Shown one piece after another: positions 53,965 to 62,337 of a stretch of 64,000 nt of DNA. Location: positions 248,001 through 312,000 of the forward strand of contig JASGKF010000001.1 of the NCBI GenBank assembly GCA_047600765.1, given 5' to 3'. How positions within the stretch are numbered: the stretch's first letter is position 1; each line of letters starts with the position of its first letter. The stretch is from Viridibacterium sp047600765 (lineage in GTDB: Bacteria; Pseudomonadota; Gammaproteobacteria; Burkholderiales; Rhodocyclaceae). The translations under genes and the position numbers were made by a program. The notes under the pieces were generated by a model. It made no database searches and had not been told where the DNA came from. It saw only the letters and a program-made list of their open reading frames with translations.

Positions 53965-53974
53965 TTAGGCATTA

Positions 53975-54194
53975 CGTCCGGCTCGCCCGGCAGCGCTTAC
54001 GGCGCTTGAACTGCTCAATTCCTCAAGGAGGTTGCCCACACCGCACTCTGCTTTTTGGTCCGCATGCTGGCTGATCCCCCTGCGTGCGGACGGGTACAGG
54101 AGCCCACACTCCGCGTACCCATTTCTCCCTCGGCGTGGTGCCCACACACCACCCGGCTTCCACGGCACGCACTCCTCCGCGTGCCGTTTTTTTT
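53975..54194 (+). ncRNA. Candidate sigma-54-dependent small RNA with repeated CCCACA loops
   Basis: A region of about 220 bases between a strong sigma-54 promoter and a strong intrinsic terminator has no credible gene. It folds on inspection into several stem-loops: GTCCGCATGC with GCGTGCGGAC (54058-54091); GGGTAC-GGAG around a CCCACA loop (54092-54120); GTGGTG around a CCCACA loop (54135-54152). The word GCCCACAC occurs three times (54034, 54102 and 54140). Identical C-rich loops are a mark of RNAs that bind mRNA leaders, but the target is unknown. Start assumed 12 bases after the -12 element. Confidence 0.55.
54162..54194 (+). terminator. Strong Rho-independent terminator of the candidate small RNA
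   Basis: ACGGCACGC and GCGTGCCGT form a perfect 9-bp stem with an 8-base loop, followed by eight T. It is the strongest intrinsic terminator in the window, and there is no protein gene before it. Confidence 0.9.
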
Positions 54195-54495
54195 GGCCGC
54201 TCGTTTTGGCAGCTCGATCAGCCTCACTGGAACCTTGGCCGCCAAGGCATCCCCCCGCCAGTCTTCCAATCTGCATGGGCTGCACGGCAAAAAAACGGTT
54301 TGCAATCAGCAACCTGCAGCCTGATTACCCCGACAGTCGTCATCTGCCAACAAGAGTTATTCGTTGTTAATCATGTGGTTACAACAACAACTTCAAGTTG
54401 TGTCGTGCATCGGCAACGCTTTTCAGGCGACATGACCCCGCGTAGCGACAGACAGAAAACGCCAAGCAACTGTTTTCAGGGCACTTCCCCCTGCA

Positions 54496-54511
54496 TGGCA
54501 CGCCGCTTGCC
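54496..54511 (+). promoter_or_regulatory. Sigma-54 promoter of the bactofilin gene
   Basis: TGGCACGCCGCTTGCC is a near-perfect sigma-54 promoter: TGGCACG, N4 and TTGC, GG at 54497-54498 and GC at 54509-54510. The bactofilin ATG is 70 bases downstream of the -12 element. The region 54195-54495 before it has no gene that I can support. Confidence 0.75.
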
Positions 54512-54579
54512 ATCGCCCCCACGTCGGGCGCCATCGGGTTCCGGCCAGAACCATCAGGACAATCAGGAAAGGAAGACTC

Positions 54580-55191
54580 ATGTTCGAGAAGCAGCAATCC
54601 ATCCTCAGCAAGCACCAGCAGGACCGCTCAGGCGTCGGCCTGCAGCCCGCCATGGCATCGCCCGCCACGTCTGGCGGTACCACGCTGTCACCCGGTGCAC
54701 GCGCCCATCTCGAAGAGGTACGCAACATGATCGAACAGAAGTCTGCGCAGACCGCCACCACGCCTGCCGCCACCGCCCCGCGCGTCGCGGAAGACGAAAC
54801 CGGCAGCCGCCTCATCGTCGGCCCGGACGTCAAGCTCAAGGGCGCCGAGATCCAGGACTGCGACACCCTCATCGTCGAAGGCAGTGTCGAGGCGACGATG
54901 GACAGCCGCGTCATCCGCATCAGCCAGGGCGGTGCCTTCCGCGGCAAGGTCGGCATCGACATCGCCGAGATCCACGGCGACTTCGAAGGCGAGCTCACCG
55001 CCCGCCAGCAACTCATCATCCACGCCACCGGCCGCGTGCGCGGGCAGATCCGTTACGGTCAGGTCTTCATCGAGAGCGGCGGCATCCTCTCCGGCGACGT
55101 GCAATCGACACGCGAAACGCCCAGCCTCAAGTCCACCAGCAGCAGTGCCCCGAGCCTGCCCAAGGTCGTCGCTGCCGCACTGGCGAGCTGA
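54580..55191 (+). CDS. Bactofilin family cytoskeletal protein
   Basis: A 203-residue protein. The bactofilin (DUF583) beta-helix covers about residues 75-180, with SRLIVGPDVKLKGAEIQDCD, TLIVEGSVEA, IAEIHGDFEGELTARQQLII and VRGQIRYGQVFIESGGILSGD. The N-terminal 75 and C-terminal 25 residues are disordered and low-complexity. Bactofilins polymerise without nucleotides and scaffold cell shape, stalks, polar sites or motility machinery. It is preceded by a strong sigma-54 promoter and sits between two paralogous small genes. Confidence 0.92.
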   Translation: MFEKQQSILSKHQQDRSGVGLQPAMASPATSGGTTLSPGARAHLEEVRNMIEQKSAQTATTPAATAPRVAEDETGSRLIVGPDVKLKGAEIQDCDTLIVEGSVEATMDSRVIRISQGGAFRGKVGIDIAEIHGDFEGELTARQQLIIHATGRVRGQIRYGQVFIESGGILSGDVQSTRETPSLKSTSSSAPSLPKVVAAALAS

Positions 55192-55209
55192 GTATTCCCC
55201 TGCATCACC

Positions 55210-55244
55210 GCTCCCCGGCTCGCCCCCACCGGCGGGTCGGGAGC
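55210..55244 (+). terminator. Stem after the bactofilin gene
   Basis: GCTCCC and GGGAGC pair across an inner, partly paired GC-rich stretch. No T-tract follows. The structure is about 20 bases past the bactofilin stop and before the next sigma-54 promoter, so it could separate the two units. Confidence 0.4.
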
Positions 55245-55293
55245 ACAACTGCTTCACGGCAGCCATGCAGTCCTCTGTGAGACCTGCTCCTTC

Positions 55294-55309
55294 GGGCATA
55301 TCGATTGCT
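55294..55309 (+). promoter_or_regulatory. Sigma-54 promoter of the second small-protein gene
   Basis: GGGCATATCGATTGCT has GG at 55295-55296 and GC at 55307-55308 with exactly 10 bases between. The spacer ATCGATTGC is identical to that of the promoter at 53949. The ATG at 55344 is 36 bases downstream. Confidence 0.65.
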
Positions 55310-55343
55310 AAGAGAGGGTTCCCGCTACTCAGGACTGCATCTC

Positions 55344-55637
55344 ATGGACAACGCACTCATCCAACTCGTCGCCCGCCTCAAGATCCGTCTGCGTCAGGTT
55401 CAGAACATTTCCCTGAATACCCAGCGCTTCTTTGCCGAGCCGATCTATGCAGGCCAAGTGCTTGATCTGGCGGAAGAGTGTGAAGACATCGAGCTCGTCA
55501 GCATGGCCATGGACATGCGCGACAAGCTCGGCTGGCTCGCCACCCCCACGGCCAGCACAGCCCCCGTCAAGGGCGCCAGCAGCAGTGCGGGCGCCACCCT
55601 GCAACAACAGCGCTACGCCTTCGGCGCACGATCCTGA
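55344..55637 (+). CDS. Small helical protein, paralogue of the gene at 53421, next to bactofilin
   Basis: A 97-residue protein. Residues 1-62 align with its paralogue on the other side of the bactofilin gene: both have an N-terminal helix (MDxxxxQxxxRL), an (A/T)EPxYAxQVLDLAxE core and xELxxxxxxxRxxL. The C-terminal 35 residues are Ser/Ala-rich and variable. No family is recognised. The ATG at 55344 is chosen because the paralogy starts there. It has its own sigma-54 promoter. Confidence 0.65.
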   Translation: MDNALIQLVARLKIRLRQVQNISLNTQRFFAEPIYAGQVLDLAEECEDIELVSMAMDMRDKLGWLATPTASTAPVKGASSSAGATLQQQRYAFGARS

Positions 55638-55836
55638 ACCGGTGCGGCGGCCGCCTCGCACCAAGCCGAGGCAGCCGCCATGCGGCTCTCGCCGCCCGCT
55701 TCCGGATCGTGAAACAGATAGTCCGTTCTACGCATCAAGACACTCAGCTCCGCGCCGATAACGAGTGATGGCCTGACCCGGGCCGCCCCAATTTCCGGTT
55801 CGTTCCATCTTCACAGCTTGCATCGCGGAGCCCATC

Positions 55837-56277
55837 TTGAAGCCTCATTCCCTCCTCCACAGCCCCACCCGCATTCTTGTCACGCTCGCCTGCGCGCTCT
55901 GCGCCCTGCTCGCGATGCCGGCTCAGGCCAGCGGCGGTGGCGGACAAGCCGCCGGCCCCGCTCCGCTGCAGTTCACGGTGAATGTCGGCCCCTTCAATCG
56001 TGAAACGCCCACTGGCGGCGGCATCCTGCAGGTGACCCTGGTGCTGCACACGGCCAAACCCGAAGCCCAGCACGAACTCGACCTGTACAAGCCGATGATC
56101 ACGCACCACATCCACCTGACCATCAATGGCTTCAGCATCAAGGAGCTGCGCGCGCCGGACGGCAAGGATCAACTCGCCGACGCCATCATCGAACGCGTCA
56201 ACAAGGTGCTGAAGCTCGACGAGAAAACCGGCGTCAACGACGTCTTCTTCACCAGCTTCATCCTGCAAGCCAACTAG
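55837..56277 (+). CDS. FliL-like exported protein
   Basis: A 146-residue protein with a basic N-terminus, a hydrophobic signal segment (ILVTLACALCALLAMPAQASG, residues 13-33) and a FliL-like C-terminal domain (VLHTAKPEAQHELDLYKPMITHHIHLTI, LRAPDGKDQLADAIIERVNKVL, DVFFTSFILQ). FliL is a stator-associated flagellar basal-body protein in the periplasm; a signal peptide with possible cleavage after AQA differs from the usual uncleaved helix. No other flagellar gene is near. It converges with the next gene and overlaps its end by 4 bases. Confidence 0.75.
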   Translation: MKPHSLLHSPTRILVTLACALCALLAMPAQASGGGGQAAGPAPLQFTVNVGPFNRETPTGGGILQVTLVLHTAKPEAQHELDLYKPMITHHIHLTINGFSIKELRAPDGKDQLADAIIERVNKVLKLDEKTGVNDVFFTSFILQAN

Positions 56278-57380
56278 GGCGTCGCCGGTTTCACCTGCAG
56301 CGCAGTCCGCCGCTCTGCCGGGCTGCGCTCACCCAGCTTCTCGACCCGCGCGTACCAGCGCCCCAGGTCGTCGCCTTCGGCCTTCAGCAAGGCCTCGAAG
56401 CCCGGCACCAGCCCCTGGTAGAACCCCACCGACGCCAGCCGTGCATTGTTGATGCCGGCAAACCACGCGTCATAGCCGGCGTAGCCATTCCAGCGCGTTT
56501 CACGCAACGTCCGGTGCTCGGCCTGCAGCGCCTCGATCAGCGCCTGCTTGCGGGCCAGGAACTGTGCCTGCACCCCATCACGATCTGCCGGCTCTGCGCG
56601 CTTCAACGCCGCATCCGCCTCGGCATACAAGGCCACGAAACGCTCGCGGCCCTGCCGCACCAGCGTCGCGAAATCCGCCTGGATCACCAGCCCACGCTCG
56701 AAGGACGCACGCTGCGCCTCCTTGCCCGGTTGCGACAGCCAGCGTCGCACACCCACCAGCTCCACCGTCAACGCGAAGGACTCGTTGAACTCGGTGTCGT
56801 CCTTCACATACACCTTCTGGTGCGCGAGCTCATGGAAGATCAGCCGCGCCAGCTCTGCCTCCGGCCAGTCGATGAAGGTATTGAGCAGCGGGTCGGACAA
56901 CCAGCCCAGCGTCGAATACGCCGGCACGCCGCCCACGATCACGTCCAGCCCCTGCTTGCGCAGCACTTCGGCACGCGAGCGCGCATCCGCCTCACCAAAG
57001 TAACCCAGGTAACCCACACAGCCCGCCACCGGGAAGCACCAGCTCATCGTCTGCAACGACAGAGGGGGCGCCGCGAACACGTTCCACACCACCGAGCTGC
57101 GTTGCAGATCGGCGTAGCTGCGGTAGCTGTCGTTGTCGGGCAGACCCAGCTCGCGACTGGCGTAGGCGCGGATCTCCTTCGCCAGTTGCAGGCGCTTGCG
57201 CAAGGCCTCAGGCGTCGCCGCATCGGCCTCGACGTCGGCCGCCGGGCGCGTGCGCTGCCACAGGTCGTACTGCCCGCGCATCGCCTGCCAGTAGTACCCA
57301 GGCCCTACGCCATCACCCGCACAACCGCTCAACGCACTGGCCAGACTCAAGCAGCCGGCCAGCCACGCGACTCTCTTCAC
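56274..57380 (-). CDS. Putative lipoprotein zinc aminopeptidase (DUF2265)
   Basis: A 368-residue protein with a lipobox (SALSGC, Cys19) after a hydrophobic leader, so it should be anchored in the envelope. The zinc motif HELAHQKVYVKDDTEFNESFA is at the centre and matches the predicted aminopeptidase DUF2265 family, as do SYADLQRSSVVWNVFAAP and GCVGYLGYFGEADA. GTG 57380 is the start because the lipoprotein signal begins there. It overlaps the stop codon of the tiny gene upstream (GTGA), so the two are coupled. Confidence 0.85.
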   Translation of the reverse strand: MKRVAWLAGCLSLASALSGCAGDGVGPGYYWQAMRGQYDLWQRTRPAADVEADAATPEALRKRLQLAKEIRAYASRELGLPDNDSYRSYADLQRSSVVWNVFAAPPLSLQTMSWCFPVAGCVGYLGYFGEADARSRAEVLRKQGLDVIVGGVPAYSTLGWLSDPLLNTFIDWPEAELARLIFHELAHQKVYVKDDTEFNESFALTVELVGVRRWLSQPGKEAQRASFERGLVIQADFATLVRQGRERFVALYAEADAALKRAEPADRDGVQAQFLARKQALIEALQAEHRTLRETRWNGYAGYDAWFAGINNARLASVGFYQGLVPGFEALLKAEGDDLGRWYARVEKLGERSPAERRTALQVKPATP

Positions 57381-57544
57381 TTGCGCTTGCCCATCAGGCC
57401 CAGTGCGCCCACCACGATGAGGATTGCCGGCCACCAGGTACGCAGGATTTCGCCGAGGTAGCGGAAGCTCAGGATGTCCAGGTTGTGCAGCAGGAAAAAC
57501 AGCCCGATCACGATCAGGGCAATGGAGCCGAAACGGGATTGCAC
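57377..57544 (-). CDS. Tiny LiaI-like membrane protein
   Basis: A 55-residue frame (GTG 57544) preceded by AAGGAGGACG, ending in a TGA that overlaps the start of the peptidase gene. It has two hydrophobic segments (GSIALIVIGLFFLLHNLDIL and WWPAILIVVGALGLMG) in the pattern of the LiaI/LiaF-like transmembrane region (DUF5668). It is probably a membrane partner of the downstream lipoprotein. It is short and could easily be missed in gene prediction. Confidence 0.65.
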   Translation of the reverse strand: MQSRFGSIALIVIGLFFLLHNLDILSFRYLGEILRTWWPAILIVVGALGLMGKRK

Positions 57545-57940
57545 GAGGTGCGTCCTCCTTGGTCAGATAAAGTCCAGACAAGCCGCCAGCCCTTGCCGGT
57601 GGCCGATCCCGCACTGTGCCAGCATGCCCCCGCGTAGTCCATGCCGGCCCATGCGCAACGCACTGCAGAACACCGGATGTGGCCATTCGGGCATCCCCCC
57701 GGAAACCCCACTACAGCCCCCGCACAATCTGCCGACATGCCTTATGCATGAACATGCGCGGCCCCACTTGCATACAAGATGCGGCGACGTCGCAGTTCAT
57801 CCGACAGGAAATCGAGCGTCATCCCTCATGGCGATCACCGTCATGAGCAACTAAGCTTTGCAGCGGTTGGGCCGGCCCTCTGACTGACACCAAGGGCTCG
57901 TCTGCAACAGGGCAATCACGTAGCAGCGGGGGCAGCACAG
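57545..57940. other. Gap of 396 bases without a supported gene
   Basis: The interval between the divergent LiaI-like gene and the sensor kinase contains only short frames without ribosome-binding sites or recognisable sequence. I see no clear promoter, repeat or hairpin. It presumably carries the two divergent promoters. Confidence 0.5.
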
Positions 57941-59782
57941 ATGGATCTGTCGGGCGCACAGGACAGTCGATTTTCCCCGCCATCCAGCGGCCAGCCTGCC
58001 GCCGCCGGCCTCCCTCCCGAAGTCCTCATCGACGCTCTGCCCTTCGCGGCCGCCCTGCTCACCCCGGATCTGCGCATCCGGCACTCCAACGCGCCACTGA
58101 CCCGCCTCACCGGCTTGCCGCGTGATGAATGCATGGGTCACAGCATCAGCGAAGTGCTGCACACCGATCCGACGACCATGCAGACCCTGCTGCAACGTGC
58201 GCTGCATGCCGGGCAAGCCGTCATCGACCACCCCGTCGGCCTGCACAGCAAGCGCGGCCCCGACGAGCATGCATTCTGGCTGCTCAGCCTGCATCCGCTG
58301 CCCGCACATGACGGGCTGGAGGCGGGCCTGCTGCTCCTGCTGCGCGACGTGCAGCAGGATTCCGCGCAGGCCATCCACGCCGCCGAGATGAAATCGCGCC
58401 GCGTGCTCGACACCCTGTTCGCCTTCGTCGGCCTCATGACGCCCGACGGCACCGTGCTCGACGCCAACCTCGCGCCACTGCAAGCCGCCGGCATCAGCAT
58501 CGACGATGTGCGCGGCAAGAAAGTCTGGGACACCTACTGGTTCTGCCATGACCCGGCGCTGCAGGAGAGCATGCGCATCGCCGTCAAGGCCGCCGAACGC
58601 GGCGAGGTCTCGCGCTACGACATGGTCGTGCGCATGAAGGACGATTCACGCATGGCCATCGACTTCATGCTCGCGCCACTGCGCAACGAGATGGGCCAGA
58701 TCACCCACCTCGTGCCTTCCGCCATCGACATCAGCGCCCGCAAGTCTGGCGAAGAAGCGCTCAGCCGCTCCGAAGAGCGCTTCCGCTGCGTTGTCGAAGC
58801 CGCCCCCGATGGCCTCGCCATGGTCAACCGCGACGGCCGCCTGGCCCTCGTCAATTCCGGCATGGAGCGCCTGTTCGGCTACAGCCGCCAGGAGATGATC
58901 GGCCAGCCCATCGAGATGCTGATGCCCGAGCGCTACCGCGGCCGCCACGTCGGCCTGCGCTCCAGCTACATGCAGGCCCCCACCACGCGCGACATGGCCG
59001 GCCGCCGCGAGCTCTACGCACGACGCAAGGACGGCAGCGAATTCCCCGTCGAGATCGGCCTCAACGCCCTCACCACCGCAGGCGGCGAACACGTGCTCGC
59101 CACCATTGCCGACGTCACCACGCGCAAGGCCGACCAGGCCCTGCTCGAACGTGCCGTCACCGAGAAGACCGCCCTGCTCAACGAGGTGCACCACCGCGTC
59201 AAGAACAACCTGCAAGTCATCTGCAGCCTGCTCAACCTGCAGGCTCGCACCGCCGCCAGCGAAGCCAAGGCCGTGCTCGACGACAGCCAGAACCGCGTCA
59301 AGGCCATGGCCCTGATCCACCAGCTACTGTACGAGCGCAGCGACTTCTCCAGCGTGCAGCTCAGCGTCTACCTCGGCCGCCTCGCCTCGCTGCTGCGCGA
59401 AGCACTCGGCGAAGCGCGCTCGCGTGTCACCGTCAATGTCAACCTCGGCAACGCCGACATCTCGATGGACCTGCAACGCTCGGTGCCCTGCGGCCTGCTG
59501 GTGAACGAACTCGTCACCAACGCCATCAAGCACGCCTTCCCTGACGACCGCCACGGCAGCATCACCATCCGCGCCGAGCTGGTCAGCGACAAGCGCGCGC
59601 GCATCGTCGTCGAAGACGACGGCATAGGTGTGCCACCCCACATCGAGATCGGTCACGTCCGCTCGCTGGGCTTCCAGCTCATGCCCCTGCTGGTCGACCA
59701 GCTTGGCGGCGAACTGCTCCTGCTGCGCGACAAGGGCTCGCGCTTCGAGCTCTACTTCACCCCCGGCCTGGAGAAACGCTGA
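57941..59782 (+). CDS. PAS-containing sensor histidine kinase of the HisKA_2/HWE type
   Basis: A 613-residue soluble kinase: three PAS domains (about 20-140, 150-265 and 275-400; GMERLFGYSRQEMIGQPIEML is the third) followed by a HisKA_2 domain with LNEVHHRVKNNLQ (His417/418) and a HATPase with NELVTNAIKHAFP and EDDGIGVPP. There is no membrane segment, so it senses cytoplasmic signals. It overlaps the following response regulator by ATGA, so these are a kinase-regulator pair that feeds c-di-GMP signalling. Confidence 0.93.
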   Translation: MDLSGAQDSRFSPPSSGQPAAAGLPPEVLIDALPFAAALLTPDLRIRHSNAPLTRLTGLPRDECMGHSISEVLHTDPTTMQTLLQRALHAGQAVIDHPVGLHSKRGPDEHAFWLLSLHPLPAHDGLEAGLLLLLRDVQQDSAQAIHAAEMKSRRVLDTLFAFVGLMTPDGTVLDANLAPLQAAGISIDDVRGKKVWDTYWFCHDPALQESMRIAVKAAERGEVSRYDMVVRMKDDSRMAIDFMLAPLRNEMGQITHLVPSAIDISARKSGEEALSRSEERFRCVVEAAPDGLAMVNRDGRLALVNSGMERLFGYSRQEMIGQPIEMLMPERYRGRHVGLRSSYMQAPTTRDMAGRRELYARRKDGSEFPVEIGLNALTTAGGEHVLATIADVTTRKADQALLERAVTEKTALLNEVHHRVKNNLQVICSLLNLQARTAASEAKAVLDDSQNRVKAMALIHQLLYERSDFSSVQLSVYLGRLASLLREALGEARSRVTVNVNLGNADISMDLQRSVPCGLLVNELVTNAIKHAFPDDRHGSITIRAELVSDKRARIVVEDDGIGVPPHIEIGHVRSLGFQLMPLLVDQLGGELLLLRDKGSRFELYFTPGLEKR

Positions 59783-62247
59783 TGGGCGCACGCATCATGG
59801 TGGTCGAGGATGAGCGCATCGTCGCGCTGGACCTCAAGGGCGGGCTGGAGAGCCTGGGCTACGACGTCGTCGGGCTCGCTGCACGTGGCGATGAAGCCAT
59901 CGAGCAGGCCGGCAATCTGCGCCCCGACCTCATCCTCATGGACATCAACCTCGAAGGCCCCATGGACGGCACCGAGGCCGCGCGTCACATCCACGACGAG
60001 TACCGCCTGCCCGTCATCTACCTCACCGCCTACGCTGCCGAGAAGACACTCGCCCGCGCCGAAGCCAGCGCCCCCTACGGCTACCTGCTCAAACCCTTCG
60101 AACTGCGCGAGCTCGAAGCCACCGTGCGCATGGCCCTCGCACGCCGCAAGGTGGAAATCGAAGTCGAACACTCCGAAGAACGCCTGCGCCTCGCCATCAA
60201 CGCCGCTTCGCTGGGCGTGTGGGAATGGTCATCCGGCGAAGAGCGCTATCAACTCAGCCCCTACATGGACAAGCTGCTCGGCAACGGCCACCTCGTCCTC
60301 AACGAAGGGCGCCCCGGCCTCCTGCAACGCATCCACCCCGACGACCGCAACGCCGTCGCCACGGCGCTGGAAGGTGGTGGGCAAGTCAGCACCACGGTGC
60401 GCATGCTGTTCAGCGATGACCGCGAAGGCTGGGTCGAGCTGCACGCCACCTCGGCCAACGCCTTGCCGCCCCTGCCCGGCGCCAACTCCAGCGCCAGGCC
60501 CGGTGATCGCGTCATCGGCGTGCTGCGTGACGTCACCGACCGCCGCCGCATCGAAGAAGAACTGCGCCAGGCCAGCGTCGTCTTCCAGTCAACTGCCGAA
60601 GGCATTCTCATCACCAACGCGCGGCGCGAGATCATCTCCGTCAACGGTGCGTTCACTGCCCTGACCGGCTACGCAGCCGATGACGTCATCGGCCGCGATC
60701 CCGAGACCTTCCTGCACGCGCGTCGTCACAACGACCACTTCTATCCCGACCTCGACCTGCCCGGCCACGGCTTCTGGCAAGGCGAAGTCGCCTGCCGCCG
60801 CGCCAATGGCCACGTTTTCCCGTCGTGGCAACACATCTGCGCCGTGCGCGACGAGCAGAGTCAGCTGACGCACTTCGTCGTCACCTTCTCCGACATCAGT
60901 GGCATCCGCAAGGCCGAAGCGCAGATCAACCATATGGCCTATCACGACGCCCTCACCGGCCTCGGCAACCGCAACCAGCTGGAGAAAGTGCTCGAGAACG
61001 AACTGCCCCGCCACGCCGAAGCGCAGCAGAAGCTGGCGCTGATATTCATCGATCTCGACGGCTTCAAGCTCATCAACGACACCCTCGGCCACACGGCGGG
61101 CGACCAGATGCTGCAAGTCATCGCCGGCCGCCTGCGCGACTGCCTGCGGCGCGATGACCTCGCGATCCGCCTCGGCGGCGACGAATTCGTCATCGTGCTC
61201 AACGACATCAAGCGCGCCGACAATTGCGCCCGCCTGTGCGACAAGCTGCTGCGCCAGATCCGCGCCCCTATCGAGCTGCCCTTCGAGCGCATCAGCGTCT
61301 CCGCCAGCCTCGGCATCGCAGTCTTTCCCGACGATGCCAACAACCGCCAGGGCCTCATCAAGGCGGCAGACAGCGCCATGTACGAAGCCAAGTCGCGCGG
61401 CCGCAACCGCTACGCCTTCTACTCGCCCGAGATGGCCGCCCGCACGCGCGAACGCCTGCTGCTCGAACAAGGCCTCATGCGTGCCGTCGAAGACGACACC
61501 CTCACCCTGCACTACCAGCCCATCGTCTCGCTGGCCGACAGCCGCATGGTCGGCATGGAAGCCCTGGTGCGCTGGAACCATCCGCAGCTGGGCCTCGTCC
61601 CGCCCGACCGCTTCATCCGCGTGGCAGAGGAGTCCGGCCTCATCGACGGCATCGGCGAATGGGTCATGCGCAGCGCCTGCCAGCAAGCCGTCGAATGGTG
61701 GCGGCTGCATCCACAGCATCCGCTGCTGCTGTCGGTCAACGTCTCGGTGCGCGAGATGGCGTCCGACAACTTCGTCGACCGCGTCGCCCGCGTGCTCATG
61801 GAAACCGGCCTGCAGCCCGCACAACTCGAAATCGAGATCACCGAAAGCACCCTGCAATCCATCGAGTACAGCCAGGGCCTGCTCTACCGCCTCAAGAAGC
61901 TCGGCGTGCGCCTCGCCATCGACGACTTCGGCACCGGCTTCTCCTCACTGGGCCTGCTCAAGCACCTGCCCATCGACCGCATCAAGATCGACCGCTCCTT
62001 CGTCCGCGACCTGCCCGACGACACCAGCGACGTCGCCATCACCCGCGCCATCGCCGCCATGGCGCACAGCCTCGACATGCAGATCACCGCCGAAGGCATC
62101 GAGCAAACCAGCCAGCACCACCTGCTGCGCGACATCGGCTGCCAGTGCGGCCAGGGCTACCTGTTCAGCGAACCCTTACCGCGCGATGAGTTCGCGCGCC
62201 TGCTTGGGCCCGACGCGGCCCCCGCCAGACTCATCCCTTCGGCCTGA
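59782..62247 (+). CDS. Response regulator with PAS, GGDEF and EAL domains
   Basis: An 821-residue protein: receiver with VVEDERIVALD and Asp54 in LILMDINLEGP, two PAS domains (about 135-260, 265-385), a GGDEF domain with intact GGDEF at 465-469 and an EAL domain with EALVRW at 593 and IDDFGTGFSSL. Both enzymatic motifs look intact, so it could make and degrade c-di-GMP. It is translationally coupled to the sensor kinase gene, its likely phosphodonor. Confidence 0.95.
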   Translation: MGARIMVVEDERIVALDLKGGLESLGYDVVGLAARGDEAIEQAGNLRPDLILMDINLEGPMDGTEAARHIHDEYRLPVIYLTAYAAEKTLARAEASAPYGYLLKPFELRELEATVRMALARRKVEIEVEHSEERLRLAINAASLGVWEWSSGEERYQLSPYMDKLLGNGHLVLNEGRPGLLQRIHPDDRNAVATALEGGGQVSTTVRMLFSDDREGWVELHATSANALPPLPGANSSARPGDRVIGVLRDVTDRRRIEEELRQASVVFQSTAEGILITNARREIISVNGAFTALTGYAADDVIGRDPETFLHARRHNDHFYPDLDLPGHGFWQGEVACRRANGHVFPSWQHICAVRDEQSQLTHFVVTFSDISGIRKAEAQINHMAYHDALTGLGNRNQLEKVLENELPRHAEAQQKLALIFIDLDGFKLINDTLGHTAGDQMLQVIAGRLRDCLRRDDLAIRLGGDEFVIVLNDIKRADNCARLCDKLLRQIRAPIELPFERISVSASLGIAVFPDDANNRQGLIKAADSAMYEAKSRGRNRYAFYSPEMAARTRERLLLEQGLMRAVEDDTLTLHYQPIVSLADSRMVGMEALVRWNHPQLGLVPPDRFIRVAEESGLIDGIGEWVMRSACQQAVEWWRLHPQHPLLLSVNVSVREMASDNFVDRVARVLMETGLQPAQLEIEITESTLQSIEYSQGLLYRLKKLGVRLAIDDFGTGFSSLGLLKHLPIDRIKIDRSFVRDLPDDTSDVAITRAIAAMAHSLDMQITAEGIEQTSQHHLLRDIGCQCGQGYLFSEPLPRDEFARLLGPDAAPARLIPSA

Positions 62248-62337
62248 AAACAGGCTTGCTCTCTGCCGGCTGGCATGCGCGATAATGCCGCCCGGATTCG
62301 CTTGTTCTTCTTGCCATTCCTGACACCCGGAATCGAC

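Noticed and set aside
53961..53970. TGCGTTAGGC as another integron core
   Set aside because: The GTTAGGC is alone here, with no pairing RYYYAAC partner or attC fold nearby. It directly follows a sigma-54 -12 element, which explains the TGC.
54032..54370. Open frames in the region of the candidate small RNA
   Set aside because: They have no ribosome-binding site, are interrupted by the strong terminator at 54162-54194, and give odd Pro/His/Arg-rich translations.
57748..57846. Short plus-strand frame starting MNMRGPT
   Set aside because: No ribosome-binding site and no conserved-looking sequence; it is most likely noise.
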